Part shown: in pieces, positions 16,528-27,501 of the stretch
Numbering within the stretch: position 1 is the first letter of the stretch
Layout of the letters: each line of letters begins with the position of its first letter
DNA from: Phycobacter azelaicus
GTDB lineage: Bacteria; Pseudomonadota; Alphaproteobacteria; Rhodobacterales; Rhodobacteraceae
Assembly: GCF_014884385.1 (NCBI RefSeq)
Contig: NZ_WKFH01000003.1
Location: forward strand, 434,001 to 498,000
DNA: 64,000 nucleotides
Direction of reading: 5' to 3'
The notes under the pieces: generated by a model
Told to the model about the DNA's origin: nothing
The model's database searches: none
The model's input: only the letters and a program-made list of their open reading frames with translations
Made by a program: the position numbers and the translations under genes

Positions 16528-19500
16528 ATGAATACCGTTGAACCCGCCGACCCATTCAGCATCGTAGCCATAGCGGCTTCTGCTGGCGGGTTAGAAGCGA
16601 CATCAATCCTCGCTCAGAACCTGCCATCGGGCATGAATTGCTGTTATGTGATCGCCCAACACATGTCGCCCTCACACAAAAGCATGCTGGTTGACCTTCT
16701 GTCGCGTGAAACATCGCTGCACGTGGAAGAGTTGCAGCAGCGAACGGTCCCAAAGCCCAATATCATCTATATTCCGCCGCCTGCAAAAGACGTCATTTTC
16801 AATGACGGGGGGCTGGAGTTGCGCAATCCTTCGGATCATCCCGCGTCTCCCAAGCCATCCGCCGATCGGCTGTTTGCCTCCCTTGCCGATACGAAAGGCG
16901 AGAATGCGATTGGCGTGGTCCTCTCCGGCACAGGCAGTGACGGCAGCTATGGGGTGCGTTCCATCAGGGAAATGGGCGGCATCACAATTGCTCAGGAGCC
17001 GACGACATGCAAATACGACAGCATGCCTCTTGCCGCCATTCGCACGGGCTGCGTCGATCTGACCCTGACGCCCCAACAAATTGGCGCTCATATCGGGCTG
17101 ATCCTGCAACACCCACGCGATCTGAGCGCGCTCAAGGAACTCAATTCACAAAGTGGGCGCAACAATGACCTTTTCGATGTGCTGTTGGCGCATTCCCTGG
17201 TCGATTTCAGACAGTATAAGAGCAACACAATCAATCGTCGCATCCAAAGGCGAATGATTGCCAAAGGCATCGACAAGTTTGACGACTACGTAGACCTGTG
17301 TCGCAGGTCGGTCGAAGAAGTGGACGCCCTATACAGGGATTTGCTGATCTCCGTCACACGTTTCTTCCGCGACGAAGAACAGTATTCGGTTCTTGAACGT
17401 GTCGTTGCAGAGCGATTTGGCGACTACAGCGAAACCGAGCCGATCCGGATCTGGGTGCCGGGATGCGCTACAGGCGAAGAGGCCTATTCACTTGCCATCC
17501 TGGTTGTCGAGGCGATGGGCGGTCTCGATGAGGTTGCATCCGACGCCATTCAGATCTTTGCAACCGATATCGACGAAGAGGCAATGCGTGTCGGCCGCAG
17601 GGGCATCTATCCCCAGGCGGCCACGGCAGATATCCCATCAAAGTACTTGCCACGGTATTTCGAAACGCATGGGGATATGGTGCATGTCACACCCAAGCTG
17701 CGGAACTTTGTTATGTTCTCGAGGCATAACGTGTTTCAGGATGCACCTTTCCTGAACATGGATCTGATCAGCATCCGCAACATGCTGATCTATTTCAGCA
17801 CCAAGTTGCAAGAACGCGTTCTGACCCGATTGATATACTCGTTGAAGCGGGACGGGATTCTGTTCCTCGGCACCTCTGAAACACTCGGCCATATGGACGA
17901 TCATTTCACGCAACTGTCCAGCAGCGCCCGCATCTTCCAGCTTCGTGGAAAGGGCCGGATTTCACCTCGCGCGACAGAGGCCGCATTTCGCGGCGGTCGC
18001 CTTCCCCCGGCCACCGCGGGCGAAGCTTTCTCAAATCTGCCACGGTCCGTAGATCAGTGGGATCAATTCGACCGGCTGGCCCGGTCTGTCGTCAGCGATG
18101 GAATTGTCCTGAACCGGGAGCACACTGTTCTCAGGGTGTATGGTGACATTGCGCCTTACTGCAACCTGACGTCCCGGTCTTTCGGGCTCAGCAACCTGTC
18201 GGTTCTGAAAAAACCTCTGGCATCTGATGCGGCAAGCCTGGCGCTGGTTTCCCTAAAGTATGACCAGCGGCGCCATGGCCCTTGGCACCGTCTGCCCGAT
18301 ATGGACGGAGAACTGGTGCAACTGACCGCTTACCCGATGGGCGGGCACGGAGAGGCTGCCGAGGACATGATCCTGATCGGCTTTGAAGCGCGGGCAGAGC
18401 CCGCAGTTGAACACAAGAAGGACACCGGCGACACGGAATACGTCGGATACCTGGAAGAGGAACTTTCACGAACGCGCGACGCCCTGCAGGTCACAATTGA
18501 ACAGCTGCAAACCTCAAACGAGGAACTGCAAGCGATCAATGAGGAATTGCAATCCTCCAACGAGGAGCTGCAGTCGACGAACGAAGAGCTTGAAACCTCG
18601 AATGAGGAGCTGCAATCCACCAACGAAGAGCTGATCACCGTAAACGAGGAGTTGCTGGTCAACACCAGTCAGCTGGAACGCACCACCGCTGAGCTGACTG
18701 GGCTGATCGGCAATATGCCAACGGTGATGATCATGGTCGATCAGGGGCTGTTGATCCGCTACGCCTCGGATCAGGCGCTTGCTCTGTTCCAACTGACGGA
18801 ACGCGGCATCGGCTACGGACATCTGTCGCAGGCTTTTGTGCCAACGGGTTACCCTCCCTTCATCGATCTGTGCACCCAGGCGCTGGTGTCCCGCTTGCCG
18901 CTTCGGCAGCGGTTCAGGGCCGGCCCCAGAGACTATTATCTCAGTATTGCACCTGTTTTTTCATCCGATGAGAACCTCATCGGTCTGATCCTCCAGATCC
19001 AATCCATCGAAAGCGATCTTGGACATCTGTTGATCAGCGACAAATCCGGTGGATTTGCGAGCATGGGCTCGTGGCGGATCAACATGGATACAGGAGAATT
19101 GCAAACCACGCCGGAACATGATGCCTTGCTCGGATACACCGATGACAACCGTCCCGACAGCTTGAATGAGGGTTTGAAATTTGTCGACGAAGGAGAGCGT
19201 GAGCGCGTCGAGGTCAACCTGAAAGCCGCGTCAGAGAATCTTGAACCATTTGATTTTTACGCTCGGCTTGCACGGGTGGACGGAAAGGTCTTCATCGGTC
19301 ACATCTTCGGTGAAGCCTTTAGGGACCAAAACAGCGGACATGTCTACCTTGTTGGAGTGACGCGCAACGTGTCTGAGGAGCGCGGAAGAGATCTATTGCT
19401 CCAGCAATACAACATGCTCACCGCAGACTTGGACGTTGGTGTGTACTCTCAAGATCTTGAAAACGACATTCTGTACTGGAGTCCAGGACTTTTCAAAATC

Positions 19501-19764
19501 CTCGGTTACGATGAAATTCCCAACCCGACAGACAGGATGCGAATGGAGGAGCTGACAAGAGAAGCTCAGAGCGAGCTTCAAAAGCTGACAGCAGAAGCCC
19601 TCGAGTCCAAGGAACCCTTTTCTTTTGTACACGAAATCACCCGGCCAGACGGCTCCAGGGCAATGATAGAAAGCACCGGGCATGTTGCAGTGAACGAAGC
19701 GGGGAAGGCCACGCATGTCTATGGTGTATTCAAGATTCTCAAAGAACTTGACGCTAGCGAATGA
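16528..19764 (+). CDS. CheB-CheR fusion with coiled coil and PAS domains
   Basis: A 1078-residue cytoplasmic signalling protein. Residues 10-195 are a CheB methylesterase domain with catalytic Ser18 (AASAGG), a His near 45 ([10 protein letters not shown]) and Asp about 139 ([10 protein letters not shown]); there is no receiver domain in front. Residues about 210-480 are a CheR methyltransferase with the SAM motif [15 protein letters not shown] (about 310-325). Residues about 655-720 form a coiled coil built of repeated NEELQ(S/T) units. PAS-like domains fill the rest, at about 725-840, 850-960 and 970-1075. No kinase or GGDEF domain follows. Such proteins are thought to tune or signal through other partners; ligand and output are unknown. 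ATG 16528 is chosen over a GTG 15 nt upstream because GGAAAGAAAG fits it. Confidence 0.88.
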   Translation: MNTVEPADPFSIVAIAASAGGLEATSILAQNLPSGMNCCYVIAQHMSPSHKSMLVDLLSRETSLHVEELQQRTVPKPNIIYIPPPAKDVIFNDGGLELRNPSDHPASPKPSADRLFASLADTKGENAIGVVLSGTGSDGSYGVRSIREMGGITIAQEPTTCKYDSMPLAAIRTGCVDLTLTPQQIGAHIGLILQHPRDLSALKELNSQSGRNNDLFDVLLAHSLVDFRQYKSNTINRRIQRRMIAKGIDKFDDYVDLCRRSVEEVDALYRDLLISVTRFFRDEEQYSVLERVVAERFGDYSETEPIRIWVPGCATGEEAYSLAILVVEAMGGLDEVASDAIQIFATDIDEEAMRVGRRGIYPQAATADIPSKYLPRYFETHGDMVHVTPKLRNFVMFSRHNVFQDAPFLNMDLISIRNMLIYFSTKLQERVLTRLIYSLKRDGILFLGTSETLGHMDDHFTQLSSSARIFQLRGKGRISPRATEAAFRGGRLPPATAGEAFSNLPRSVDQWDQFDRLARSVVSDGIVLNREHTVLRVYGDIAPYCNLTSRSFGLSNLSVLKKPLASDAASLALVSLKYDQRRHGPWHRLPDMDGELVQLTAYPMGGHGEAAEDMILIGFEARAEPAVEHKKDTGDTEYVGYLEEELSRTRDALQVTIEQLQTSNEELQAINEELQSSNEELQSTNEELETSNEELQSTNEELITVNEELLVNTSQLERTTAELTGLIGNMPTVMIMVDQGLLIRYASDQALALFQLTERGIGYGHLSQAFVPTGYPPFIDLCTQALVSRLPLRQRFRAGPRDYYLSIAPVFSSDENLIGLILQIQSIESDLGHLLISDKSGGFASMGSWRINMDTGELQTTPEHDALLGYTDDNRPDSLNEGLKFVDEGERERVEVNLKAASENLEPFDFYARLARVDGKVFIGHIFGEAFRDQNSGHVYLVGVTRNVSEERGRDLLLQQYNMLTADLDVGVYSQDLENDILYWSPGLFKILGYDEIPNPTDRMRMEELTREAQSELQKLTAEALESKEPFSFVHEITRPDGSRAMIESTGHVAVNEAGKATHVYGVFKILKELDASE

Positions 19765-19887
19765 CAACGGCGTTTCGCATGGCGCAGCGGGCCAGCCCCC
19801 AGACGGCAGCACATGTGGGACACCCGTACATCGGTGACAGGCGTCTAAAGGTGTCAGGTGCGCACCAATTTCCAAGGCAAGGCGCGC

Positions 19888-21834
19888 TTACGCCTTGCGC
19901 AGGGAGACAACCCTGGCCTCTTCGACGCCAGCCATCTTGCGCAAGGTAGCCGCGATGTCTGAGACCGTAAGACCGGCGTCCTCGTACATCTGCTGCGGGC
20001 TGGCCTGCTGGATGTAGCGGTCAGGAAGCGTCATCGTGCGCACCTTCAGGCCGCCGTCGAGCAGACATTCCCGCGCAAGGGCGTGCAGAACGAGCGAACC
20101 GAACCCACCTTCGGCGCCGGCCTCAAGGGTCATCAAACCTGCGTGATGACATGCCAGTTGTCGCAACATGCCGATATCGAGCGGCTTGGCAAACCGAGCG
20201 TCAGCCACAGTCACGCTGATGCCTTCGCCATCAAGCAACTCGGCCGCCATCAGCGCCTCCGCCAGCAGGCTACCGTAGGACAGGATGGCCAGATCGGTGC
20301 CTTCGCGCAACACTCGGCCTTGGCCAATGCGAAGCACATTGCCCCGTTCCGGCAAGGGAACGCCAGTCCCGCTCCCGCGTGGATAGCGAAAGGCAATGGG
20401 TCCAGCGTCATGGTCGATCGCGGTTTCAAGCATATGAATTAACTCGGCCTCGTCGGCTGCTGCCATCACCGTCATGCCGGGTAGGCTCGACAAATACCCA
20501 ATGTCAAAGGCCCCGGCATGGGTAGCCCCATCCGCGCCGACCAGCCCTGCCCGGTCGATGGCAAAACGCACCGGCAAACCCTGCAGCGCGACGTCATGCA
20601 CGACCTGATCGTAGGCGCGCTGCAGGAAGGTCGAATAGATTGCGCAAACCGGTTTCAGGCCGCTGGCAGCCATACCTGCGGCAAAGGTCACACCGTGCTG
20701 TTCGGCTATGCCCACGTCGAACACACGGTTCGGAAAACGCTCCGCCATCAGATCTACGCCGGTGCCTGAAGGCATCGCCGCCGTCACGGCCACCACGTCC
20801 GGATCGCGAGCCGCCACATCACACAGCGCATGGCCAAAGACACTTGTATAGCTCGGCGTGGACGCTGCTTTCGCTGCCCCGATGCCGGTCGCGACATCGA
20901 AAGTCGACACGCCGTGGTATCTGCAAGCCGCGGTTTCCGCCGGTGCGTAGCCCTTGCCCTTGATGGTGCAGACATGGATCAGAACTGGCCCTCTTGCCCG
21001 CGTTCGCGCGTTCCGCAACGTGGCCAGAAGCGCGGACATGTCGTGGCCATCTACCGGACCGAGGTAGTCGAAACCCAACTTTTCAAAAATAGTTGCCTGA
21101 TCCTGCCCCGTCACCAGCGCACGCGCACGCCGCGCCCCCGCACGCATCGGCGGCGGCATCAAAGCTTCCATGTCCTTGGCAAAGCTTGCCCCCTCTGCCC
21201 CTTTGCGAAGCTCAGAAAGATAGGCAGACATTGCCCCAACGGGTGGTGCAATGCTCATCTCGTTGTCGTTCAGGATCACGAATAGCCGTCGCCCAGCCTG
21301 CCCTGCGTTGTTCATCGCCTCGTACGCCATGCCGGCGCTCAGCGCCCCATCCCCTATCACGGCGATGGCGTCGCCCGTCGCCTGCCCCATGTCGCGCGCC
21401 GTGGCAAAGCCCAGCGCCGCAGAGATTGATGTGGAGGAATGCGCAGCCCCGAATGGATCATATTGGCTTTCGTCGCGCTTGGTGAATCCCGACAGCCCGT
21501 CTTTTTGGCGCAGGGTTCGGATCCGGTCACGGCGACCGGTCAGCACTTTGTGCGGATAGCATTGATGACCCACATCCCAGATCAGTTTGTCGGTCGGCGT
21601 ATTGAACACCGCATGCAAGGCGACGGTCAACTCCACCACCCCGAGCGAGGATCCCAAATGCCCGCCAGTCTGGCTGACTGCCAGGATGACTTCAGCCCGC
21701 AACTCATCGGCCACTTTGGCAAGGCGTGCATCGTCAAGGCCTCTGAGGTCGGCAGGCCCAGCAATCCTTTCCAGAATTGAAGTCCCTGAACAGGGCGCTT
21801 TATCGCCTCGCATCTCGCTTTCAGAACATGTCAT
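19888..21834 (-). CDS. dxs: 1-deoxy-D-xylulose-5-phosphate synthase
   Basis: A 647-residue thiamine-diphosphate enzyme that condenses pyruvate and glyceraldehyde 3-phosphate, the first step of the MEP isoprenoid pathway. The N-terminal domain shows [20 protein letters not shown] and the ThDP motif [18 protein letters not shown]; the central transketolase domain has the [15 protein letters not shown] segment and [19 protein letters not shown]. The start is taken at [13 protein letters not shown] seven codons later is possible. A copy inside the photosynthesis cluster is common in this group and supplies carotenoid and phytol-tail precursors. It follows pufC on the same strand, 257 bp away, past a terminator-like hairpin, so it may be transcribed by readthrough or from its own promoter. 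Confidence 0.95.
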   Translation of the reverse strand: MTCSESEMRGDKAPCSGTSILERIAGPADLRGLDDARLAKVADELRAEVILAVSQTGGHLGSSLGVVELTVALHAVFNTPTDKLIWDVGHQCYPHKVLTGRRDRIRTLRQKDGLSGFTKRDESQYDPFGAAHSSTSISAALGFATARDMGQATGDAIAVIGDGALSAGMAYEAMNNAGQAGRRLFVILNDNEMSIAPPVGAMSAYLSELRKGAEGASFAKDMEALMPPPMRAGARRARALVTGQDQATIFEKLGFDYLGPVDGHDMSALLATLRNARTRARGPVLIHVCTIKGKGYAPAETAACRYHGVSTFDVATGIGAAKAASTPSYTSVFGHALCDVAARDPDVVAVTAAMPSGTGVDLMAERFPNRVFDVGIAEQHGVTFAAGMAASGLKPVCAIYSTFLQRAYDQVVHDVALQGLPVRFAIDRAGLVGADGATHAGAFDIGYLSSLPGMTVMAAADEAELIHMLETAIDHDAGPIAFRYPRGSGTGVPLPERGNVLRIGQGRVLREGTDLAILSYGSLLAEALMAAELLDGEGISVTVADARFAKPLDIGMLRQLACHHAGLMTLEAGAEGGFGSLVLHALARECLLDGGLKVRTMTLPDRYIQQASPQQMYEDAGLTVSDIAATLRKMAGVEEARVVSLRKA

Positions 21835-21931
21835 GGCAGCCTCCGGCGTATGAGGGGTCCGCAACCAAGGATTACGGTGATGTATCCGAAGCAAGCCCTC
21901 TGTATCGCAAGAGCCGCCCCGATTAGGAATA

Positions 21932-22015
21932 GCACCGCGCGCGCGTCAGACGCATTTGCACGCGCGGTGCCTGCTCCTGTCGCCAACAGGAAGGCACGGG
22001 GGCAATCGGCCCCCG
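21932..22015 (-). repeat. Series of inverted repeats between pufC and dxs
   Basis: Three perfect inverted repeats: GCACCGCGCG/CGCGCGGTGC (21932-21941 with 21961-21970), CCTGT/ACAGG (21976-21990) and CGGGGGC/GCCCCCG (21997-22015, loop AATCG). In the puf transcript they would form a row of GC-rich stems in the 3' region, which could block exonucleases or end transcription. No gene is seen in this gap. Confidence 0.5.
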
Positions 22016-22070
22016 CTTTCCGGCTCCGTGGGACCGGGAACCGGAAGCGTTGCAGGCGGGCACCGATAAA

Positions 22071-22093
22071 GATGCCCATCTTGCATGGGCATC
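22071..22093 (-). terminator. Terminator hairpin of the puf operon
   Basis: On the minus strand GATGCCCAT-GCAAG-ATGGGCATC forms a perfect 9-bp stem, followed by TTTATC. It begins at the pufC stop codon, so it is the most likely rho-independent end of the bchCXYZ-pufQBALMC transcript. Confidence 0.65.
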
Positions 22094-23237
22094 ACTCGTT
22101 GGCCGTGACCTCTTCCGGCACTGCATAAACCGGCGCACCCGATGCAGCTAGTTCCGGCCAGTCCTTGATGACGTTCAGGCCCTGAAGCGGCTGCTGGTAT
22201 CCCTTGTGGCAGGTCTTGCAGGCGGCCTTGGGCGCGTCGGCATGGATCGGGCCAAGCCGCTCGGCTGGGTAGATATCCTTCAGCGGCACAAGGTATTCGT
22301 TGTTGATATCCTGCACCATGCCGATCCCCAGCTGTTCAGTGGACCATTGCGGTGTAACCTCGGCCACTTCGTAGAAGGCGCGTGTATTGTGGCAGAAGGT
22401 GCAGTTTACCCCGAGGGAATTGGACACGTAGTTCATCAGTGCATAGGTGCGCTCAGTGTCCTGGATCGTTGCCACGCCGGGGTCGGCAGGGTTGGCCGCC
22501 ACGCGGCTATCAAGGTCATGGACACCGATCCGGCCATAGTCGAGCAGATAGGCCTCAAGCGCATCCGTCGGCAACGACGTATACTGGCTGCGCAGCGTTG
22601 CCCGGTTCTGAATTGCCCCCCACCCCGCAACTGCCGCCGTTTCAACGGGCGCGATACGGAACCAGATGTCAGATGGGACATTCTGGCCGCGATGGCAGGT
22701 ATAGCAGGTCACGCCAACCTGCTTGTTGGCATTGACATGGCCATCCCAGTTTTCATTGATGCCTTGAGTCATCTGGATCATCCGGCGCGCGACAACCTTG
22801 GTGTAAAGGGTGTCCTCACCATAGGTTTCCAGATCGCCGTCCCCGTGACAGTAGGCGCAGCCTTCTTCGGGGGCAACCCACTGCGTCATGGCATTCATCA
22901 GTCGGTTGAAATTGGCATCGGTCAGATCCCCCAGCACCTGGACGTTTTCGTAGACGTCCTTGGCCAGGTCTTCTCCGCCTTCGGGGATGTAAGGCGGATC
23001 TTCGAAGACATCTTCTATGTCCGGATCGGGTGTTGCCAGATCCGAGACAAACTCGGGCACATGCATGCCGGTGCCACGCGGGCCGGTCTGCATGCTGTCG
23101 GTTGGCGCAGGCTGTCCGAGCGTGACCAGCGCGGCGGCAACCACAACCGCGCCCACGATACTGCCGACAAAGATCGCCGGACCATAGATGTCGGTCGGGT
23201 TCTCCCTGTTCCACTTGTCGAACCACTTGGGAAACAT
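22092..23237 (-). CDS. pufC: Reaction-centre tetraheme cytochrome c subunit
   Basis: A 381-residue periplasmic cytochrome that reduces the photo-oxidised special pair. Four heme-binding motifs are present in order: CAYCH, CYTCH, CTFCH and CKTCH. The N-terminus has a hydrophobic segment at about residues 22-43 with no lipobox cysteine, so the protein is probably held by an uncleaved signal anchor, unlike the lipoprotein form of Blastochloris. The start MFPKWFDKW is chosen because it begins 4 bp after pufM and matches family N-termini. Presence of pufC and absence of pufX are typical of roseobacters. It is the last gene of the puf operon. Confidence 0.96.
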   Translation of the reverse strand: MFPKWFDKWNRENPTDIYGPAIFVGSIVGAVVVAAALVTLGQPAPTDSMQTGPRGTGMHVPEFVSDLATPDPDIEDVFEDPPYIPEGGEDLAKDVYENVQVLGDLTDANFNRLMNAMTQWVAPEEGCAYCHGDGDLETYGEDTLYTKVVARRMIQMTQGINENWDGHVNANKQVGVTCYTCHRGQNVPSDIWFRIAPVETAAVAGWGAIQNRATLRSQYTSLPTDALEAYLLDYGRIGVHDLDSRVAANPADPGVATIQDTERTYALMNYVSNSLGVNCTFCHNTRAFYEVAEVTPQWSTEQLGIGMVQDINNEYLVPLKDIYPAERLGPIHADAPKAACKTCHKGYQQPLQGLNVIKDWPELAASGAPVYAVPEEVTANE

Positions 23238-23241
23238 CGTC

Positions 23242-24231
23242 TCACTCCTTCCCGATGAAGGCTTCGTAAGACCCGTAAGCCTCGTAGCCAAAGCTGCCGT
23301 CATACTGGGGCGCAAAGTTGTGTTCCTGTGCCCAGATGAACCAGTTATCGACCACTGTCCCGGTCAGCAGTATTCCAATGCCGCCGGTGATCGGGGTCAG
23401 GACTGCGAACCACCACGCCCAGCGGTGGATCCCCTCCATCGTGGCATTGAACCCCATGGTCCAGCGCCAGAAAAGAGCGGCGCGCTCGGTTGCGGTGCCC
23501 CGGTCGATGATCTGCTCCAGCTCGCGGTCACCCCCATAGCGGGTGACCGCCAGGATCGTCGCGCCATGCATGGCAAACAGCAGGACAGAGCCATAAAGAA
23601 AGACGATGGAAAGACAGTGGAAAGGGTTGTAGTAGAGGTTTCCGTAACGGATCGAAAAGGCCGTGGTCCAATCCAGATGCGGGAAAATCCCGTAAGGCAC
23701 CGCCTCGGACCAAGAGCCCATCAGGATCGGCCGGAACAGCCCCAGAACCAGGAACAGCCAGATGGCGGACCCAAAGGCCCAGAAGACATGCTTGCCCATC
23801 TTCTGCTCGGCCGCCAGTTGCCAGCTGCGATACCACCAGGCCATGACCGAAAACAGCAGAAGGAAGCTGGCAATGATATACCAGCCTCCATCGTTGAGCG
23901 GCGGCATGGAAAGGCCGTATTCCGGGCTTGGCGGCTCCAGCGCCAGCCAGAACAGCTGACGGATGAACTCAGGTATCGACCAGCCCACCTGCGCCAGCAT
24001 ATTGATGCCGATGATGTTGAGCCAAAGGATGCCCGACGCAATCGAGACCACACCGGCCATGCCAAGATTGACGGGGCCGAGCTGAGCGTTTCCAAACCAA
24101 CCAAGCAGTTTGGAAAATCCGGCCCAGGTCGTCCGGTCCTCGGTCAGCGTGCCAAGGTCGTCGGTGCCCATTTCAGCGGGCCCACGGACCTGTACCTGGG
24201 TGAATATGTTCTGATATTCGACACTAAACAT
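23242..24231 (-). CDS. pufM: Photosynthetic reaction centre M subunit
   Basis: A 329-residue membrane protein with five transmembrane helices, one of the two subunits that bind the bacteriochlorophylls, bacteriopheophytins, quinone and iron of the type II reaction centre. The N-terminus [14 protein letters not shown] is diagnostic. Conserved histidine-bearing segments such as [10 protein letters not shown] and the [20 protein letters not shown] block, which holds iron and special-pair ligands, are intact. It begins 3 bp after pufL and is followed by pufC without a pufX gene. Confidence 0.97.
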   Translation of the reverse strand: MFSVEYQNIFTQVQVRGPAEMGTDDLGTLTEDRTTWAGFSKLLGWFGNAQLGPVNLGMAGVVSIASGILWLNIIGINMLAQVGWSIPEFIRQLFWLALEPPSPEYGLSMPPLNDGGWYIIASFLLLFSVMAWWYRSWQLAAEQKMGKHVFWAFGSAIWLFLVLGLFRPILMGSWSEAVPYGIFPHLDWTTAFSIRYGNLYYNPFHCLSIVFLYGSVLLFAMHGATILAVTRYGGDRELEQIIDRGTATERAALFWRWTMGFNATMEGIHRWAWWFAVLTPITGGIGILLTGTVVDNWFIWAQEHNFAPQYDGSFGYEAYGSYEAFIGKE

Positions 24232-24234
24232 GGC

Positions 24235-25074
24235 TTACATCCCGATTTGCGAGGCCCAGATGGGCAGTTCCAACCACCAGTTCCACCACTCCGGCCAGCC
24301 CTTGGTCCAAACGGGGCCCGAGATGATGATGCAAACGGCTGAGAAGAAAACAGCGTTGATCGCCAAGAGGAAACCAAGGCGGTGAATGCCAAGAGTTCCG
24401 ATCGAATAGCCGATGAAATCCCGAAAGAAGGTGTCTTCGTGATCGGGCGTTTTCATGATCTCGCCCTTTTCCGGGTTGGCCGCCGACAGGATCAGCGCCC
24501 CATGCAGCGACAGCGCCAGCGTCGTCGTAAAAAACAGGGTCACCGCCAGCATATGCGCCGGATTGTAGTGGAAATGCAGATAGGCGTAGCCGGTGTTCGA
24601 GACCCAATCTAGATGGCTGAAGATCCCGTATGGAAAGGCATGACCCCAGGCCCCCATCAGGATCGGGCGAAAAATCACCAGCGTGACATAGGCAAGGATG
24701 GCAAAACTGAAGGCAAAGGGCACGTGGTAACCCATGCCAAGCTTACGGCAGATTTCCACCTCGCGCAGGGCCCAACTGATGAAGCTTGCGGTGGCACAGA
24801 TGGTAATGAACTGCCACAGGCCGCCTTCGTTCAGGGGCGCAATACCGAGCCCATAGGACAAGTCGGGCGGCTGAATATTGATCAACCAGGGATTAAACGT
24901 CCCCTGCTGCGCTGCACCCCAAAAAATCAGGATCGTCCCGAGTATGGCAAAAAAGGCGGTCGTAACTCCAAAGAAGCCCACGTAGAATGGGCCAACCCAA
25001 AAGTCGAACAGATCGCCGCCGATCAACGTCCCCCCGCGGACGCGATATTTCTTTTCGAAGCTGAGCAAGGCCAT
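24235..25074 (-). CDS. pufL: Photosynthetic reaction centre L subunit
   Basis: A 279-residue five-helix membrane protein, partner of PufM. The N-terminus [20 protein letters not shown] and the segments [20 protein letters not shown] and [14 protein letters not shown] are typical and carry the pigment and iron-ligand histidines. It is separated from pufA by 174 bp that contain a strong hairpin, as expected from the known segmental stability of puf mRNA. GGAGAAAAG precedes the ATG. Confidence 0.97.
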   Translation of the reverse strand: MALLSFEKKYRVRGGTLIGGDLFDFWVGPFYVGFFGVTTAFFAILGTILIFWGAAQQGTFNPWLINIQPPDLSYGLGIAPLNEGGLWQFITICATASFISWALREVEICRKLGMGYHVPFAFSFAILAYVTLVIFRPILMGAWGHAFPYGIFSHLDWVSNTGYAYLHFHYNPAHMLAVTLFFTTTLALSLHGALILSAANPEKGEIMKTPDHEDTFFRDFIGYSIGTLGIHRLGFLLAINAVFFSAVCIIISGPVWTKGWPEWWNWWLELPIWASQIGM

Positions 25075-25180
25075 CTTCTTTTCTCCGCGTTAGGCGGCCA
25101 GTTCGCAAAGCTGCGCCGGGCCGTCATCTCTGTTGTTCAACATCGTGCGAAACCTCGTCCGACATTGGCTCTGGTCGGTT

Positions 25181-25212
25181 CGCTGCGGGCAGAATGCCTC
25201 CCGCCCGCAGCG
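25181..25212 (-). repeat. pufA-pufL intercistronic hairpin
   Basis: CGCTGCGGGC-N12-GCCCGCAGCG is a perfect 10-bp GC-rich stem between pufA and pufL. In Rhodobacter, hairpins at this spot protect the upstream pufBA segment from 3' decay and so raise LH1 over reaction-centre subunits; the same role is likely here. There is no U-tract after it. Confidence 0.65.
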
Positions 25213-25248
25213 GAAGTTTGGGCACGCCTTTACGGCGGACCCTTTGGC

Positions 25249-25416
25249 TTACTCGGCTGCCATAGCGCGTGATTGCGCGGCGTTCTCGAACCAGTTCACA
25301 CCGTTCGACAGCACCACGAGATGAATCATCACCGCCAGCAGGAAGAGAAAAACACCCTGTGCCACAAACACACGGCGCGGATCGAATACGAGCCAGATCT
25401 TGTAGAACTTTGCCAT
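25249..25416 (-). CDS. pufA: Light-harvesting 1 alpha polypeptide
   Basis: A 55-residue single-helix antenna protein. The start [21 protein letters not shown] is the classic LH1 alpha N-terminus, and the membrane helix contains AVMIH, whose His ligates bacteriochlorophyll. GAGGAGAGG upstream of 25416 fixes this start over a longer frame. It begins 11 bp after pufB. It pairs with PufB to form the ring around the reaction centre. Confidence 0.96.
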   Translation of the reverse strand: MAKFYKIWLVFDPRRVFVAQGVFLFLLAVMIHLVVLSNGVNWFENAAQSRAMAAE

Positions 25417-25427
25417 ATCGCCTCTCC

Positions 25428-25577
25428 TCAGAACCACGGGGCCCAGATGTAGGTCGCCAGGTGGGCGACCACGGCAACCGCCGCGAACAGCCAGAGGCCG
25501 CTCATATAGACGGAATGCAGCTCTTGGGCCTGCTCGTCGGTCAAACCTGTGAAGGACAGGTCACCTTTTTCAGACAT
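25428..25577 (-). CDS. pufB: Light-harvesting 1 beta polypeptide
   Basis: A 49-residue antenna protein: polar N-terminus ([19 protein letters not shown], with the outer conserved His), one membrane helix containing AVAVVAH with the bacteriochlorophyll-binding His, and the end YIWAPWF. The strong GGAGGAAAG before ATG 25577 decides the start and fits the high expression expected of antenna genes. Confidence 0.96.
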   Translation of the reverse strand: MSEKGDLSFTGLTDEQAQELHSVYMSGLWLFAAVAVVAHLATYIWAPWF

Positions 25578-25604
25578 GTACTTTCCTCCGGAACGTTGCC
25601 TGAC

Positions 25605-25644
25605 GCCGCACCCCCTGCGGCCGGGTTGGGGAGTCACCCTCCCC
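25605..25644 (-). repeat. Two small hairpins between pufQ and pufB
   Basis: GCCGCA-CCCCC-TGCGGC (25605-25621) and GGGGAG-TCACC-CTCCCC (25628-25644) are perfect 6-bp stems in the 154-bp gap between pufQ and pufB. They could form a 5' processing or stabilising structure of the pufBA message. The rest of the gap shows no gene. Confidence 0.4.
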
Positions 25645-25731
25645 GCCTGTCCACCCATCTGGGCAGTCAGTTCGGATGGCCTTTGAGGGCCATGTCGCTT
25701 GCATCCGGCCTTTGGGCGCGGACCTGCAGTC

Positions 25732-25953
25732 TCAGACTGCGAAGATCATCGGCGTGATGTGTTCCGCCTCGGCCCAGGCCCGTGCCAAAGGCCCGCGCAG
25801 GTTCAGTGTTCGGCGCCTGGCAATCTCAACGGTGTAGCGGACCGTTTCAGTGGGCAGCGACACCAGCAGGATCAGCGTGAAGTAGGTGTAGAACTCAACC
25901 CCCCGGCGGTTCGACTGCCGCCGCCTTGGAATGTTGGTGGTCATCTCGGCCAT
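25732..25953 (-). CDS. pufQ: PufQ, bacteriochlorophyll synthesis / puf regulation protein
   Basis: A 73-residue protein with a basic N-terminus (RRRQSNRRG), one hydrophobic helix at about residues 22-38 ([14 protein letters not shown]) and the family segment [20 protein letters not shown]. PufQ is required for normal bacteriochlorophyll production in Rhodobacter; its molecular action is unsettled. The ATG at 25953 is preceded by AAGGAGGAATGACT, a perfect Shine-Dalgarno that overlaps the bchZ stop, so translation of the two is likely coupled. Confidence 0.9.
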   Translation of the reverse strand: MAEMTTNIPRRRQSNRRGVEFYTYFTLILLVSLPTETVRYTVEIARRRTLNLRGPLARAWAEAEHITPMIFAV

Positions 25954-25956
25954 AAG

Positions 25957-27501
25957 TCATTCCTCCTTGTCATGTGTATGCCCCGCACTGGCGTGGGCCG
26001 CCGTCAGGGTCGTTGTGTTGTCCATTGCTGCGGATGGTCTGGCAGCAGGGAACAGTCCGGCTACCGTGTCCATGGCAACCCGCCCCGCACCGGCCTCCAG
26101 CGCAGCCCGTTCGGCGGCATCGCGATACTGTTTGGCGGCGGAGATGCGGGTCAGAACCGGGTGACGTGCCACGATGCGGTTCAACGCCGCCTGTGCATCG
26201 GCGTCCCAGGGCATGTCCCGACGCAGCCGTGTTGGCGTGGCCTCTGCCGCGTCCATTTCAGAACCAAGCGGAAGAATGTGGAACAGCGCATCGAACAGCC
26301 CGTTGCAGACCTCCTGCAAGAGGTAACTCGCCCCGGCATAACCCATCATCGGCGTGCCGGTATGACGCCGGATGGCTGCGCCCGGAAAACTTGCCGGGAT
26401 AAAGGTCGGTTGCGGCCCATGCCCCCCACCGCCCCCCGCGCGCAGCTCCGCAAGGTACATTTTCTCGTTGATCGATCCCATGACCACCAGCGGGCGCTTA
26501 GCTTCCAGGAGGGCGCGCACCTCGGGGTTGTTGGTTTTGGTGCCTGCCTTGCGCGCCACCGCAAAGGCGCAGGGGAAACCCAGATCTCCCTCAAGGTAAT
26601 GACGCACCCCGCGGGCGTAGGTTTCATTTGCTACGATGGCAAAGCTCGCAGTGGCATAGAAATCCTGGGTGACAGAGCGCCAAAGATCCCAGACCGGTTT
26701 CAGCGTCGAGTGTTTTTCGCGCTCGATGAAAGGCTCTGGATCCAGATCCAGAAGCTCACCCAATGTGCGCAAGAATCTGGTTGTGCTGTCTACGCCAAAC
26801 GGCGCCTGCAGATAGGGTTTGCCCAGAACCTCGGCCAGGCCGCGTCCGAATTCGCGGTACATGCAGATGTTCACGTCTGCATTCACCAGATTGCGCATCT
26901 CCGCCAGATGGGCGCCCAGCGGCATGATCATGTTCACTTCGGCCCCGATCCCTTCGACCAGACGACGGATTTCCGCAAGGTCGGACGGCATGTTAAAGGT
27001 GCCATACATCGGCCCCAGGATATTTACGCGCGGCGGGGCACTGTCGGGACGGGCGGTCTCCTTTGGCATCCGCCCCTTGGTCTGACCGAACTCGGTGAAA
27101 AGCCAGGTCATGGCGCGGTCCGCGGCCTCCCACTGGTCCTCATCGATCGTACGCGGCAGGAAGCGTTTCAGGCTGGTACCCTCGGGCGTGACGCCGCCAC
27201 CTATCATCTCGGCAATGGAACCTGTCACGACCACGGCGGGCAAGGCCGGATCAAGTGTGCCCCAGGCTCGCTTCATCGCGCCTTCGGTGCCATCGCGGCC
27301 CAGCTCTTCCTCGCCAAGCCCCGTGACAACGATCGGCAGCTCGTGCGGGGGCAAGGCATCAGTGTAATGCAGCACCGAGGTTACCGGCAGGTTTTCACAG
27401 CCGACGGGGCCATCGATCACAACCTGCAGCCCTTTGACGGCGGTAAAGGCGTAGACGGCCCCCCAATACCCCCCAGCGCGGTCATGATCCTGGATCAGCA
27501 T
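25957..27501 (-). CDS. bchZ: Chlorophyllide a reductase subunit Z
   Basis: A 514-residue subunit of the nitrogenase-like chlorophyllide a oxidoreductase (COR), which reduces ring B to make the bacteriochlorin. With BchY it forms the catalytic component that receives electrons from BchX. The opening [20 protein letters not shown] and the [13 protein letters not shown] region, which holds a cluster-ligand Cys, are typical. ATG 27501 has GGAGGT upstream and matches family N-termini; a frame 69 nt longer is less likely. Confidence 0.95.
   Translation of the reverse strand: MLIQDHDRAGGYWGAVYAFTAVKGLQVVIDGPVGCENLPVTSVLHYTDALPPHELPIVVTGLGEEELGRDGTEGAMKRAWGTLDPALPAVVVTGSIAEMIGGGVTPEGTSLKRFLPRTIDEDQWEAADRAMTWLFTEFGQTKGRMPKETARPDSAPPRVNILGPMYGTFNMPSDLAEIRRLVEGIGAEVNMIMPLGAHLAEMRNLVNADVNICMYREFGRGLAEVLGKPYLQAPFGVDSTTRFLRTLGELLDLDPEPFIEREKHSTLKPVWDLWRSVTQDFYATASFAIVANETYARGVRHYLEGDLGFPCAFAVARKAGTKTNNPEVRALLEAKRPLVVMGSINEKMYLAELRAGGGGGHGPQPTFIPASFPGAAIRRHTGTPMMGYAGASYLLQEVCNGLFDALFHILPLGSEMDAAEATPTRLRRDMPWDADAQAALNRIVARHPVLTRISAAKQYRDAAERAALEAGAGRVAMDTVAGLFPAARPSAAMDNTTTLTAAHASAGHTHDKEE

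Noticed and set aside
18508..18690. Tandem GAGGAGCTGCAATC-like DNA repeats, considered as a repeat array or CRISPR
   Set aside because: They encode the NEELQ(S/T) coiled coil of the CheB-CheR protein in frame; units are unequal and without spacers.
22206..23258. Plus-strand open frame of 350 codons opposite pufC
   Set aside because: Antisense shadow of a four-heme cytochrome gene; no supporting signal.
23225..23260. Possible pufX between pufM and pufC
   Set aside because: Only 4 bp separate the two genes, so there is no room; the organism belongs to the pufC type.
23188..24342. Long plus-strand open frame (384 codons) opposite pufC/pufM
   Set aside because: It is antisense to two unmistakable reaction-centre genes, has no ribosome-binding site and no recognisable domain; such shadow frames are common at high G+C.
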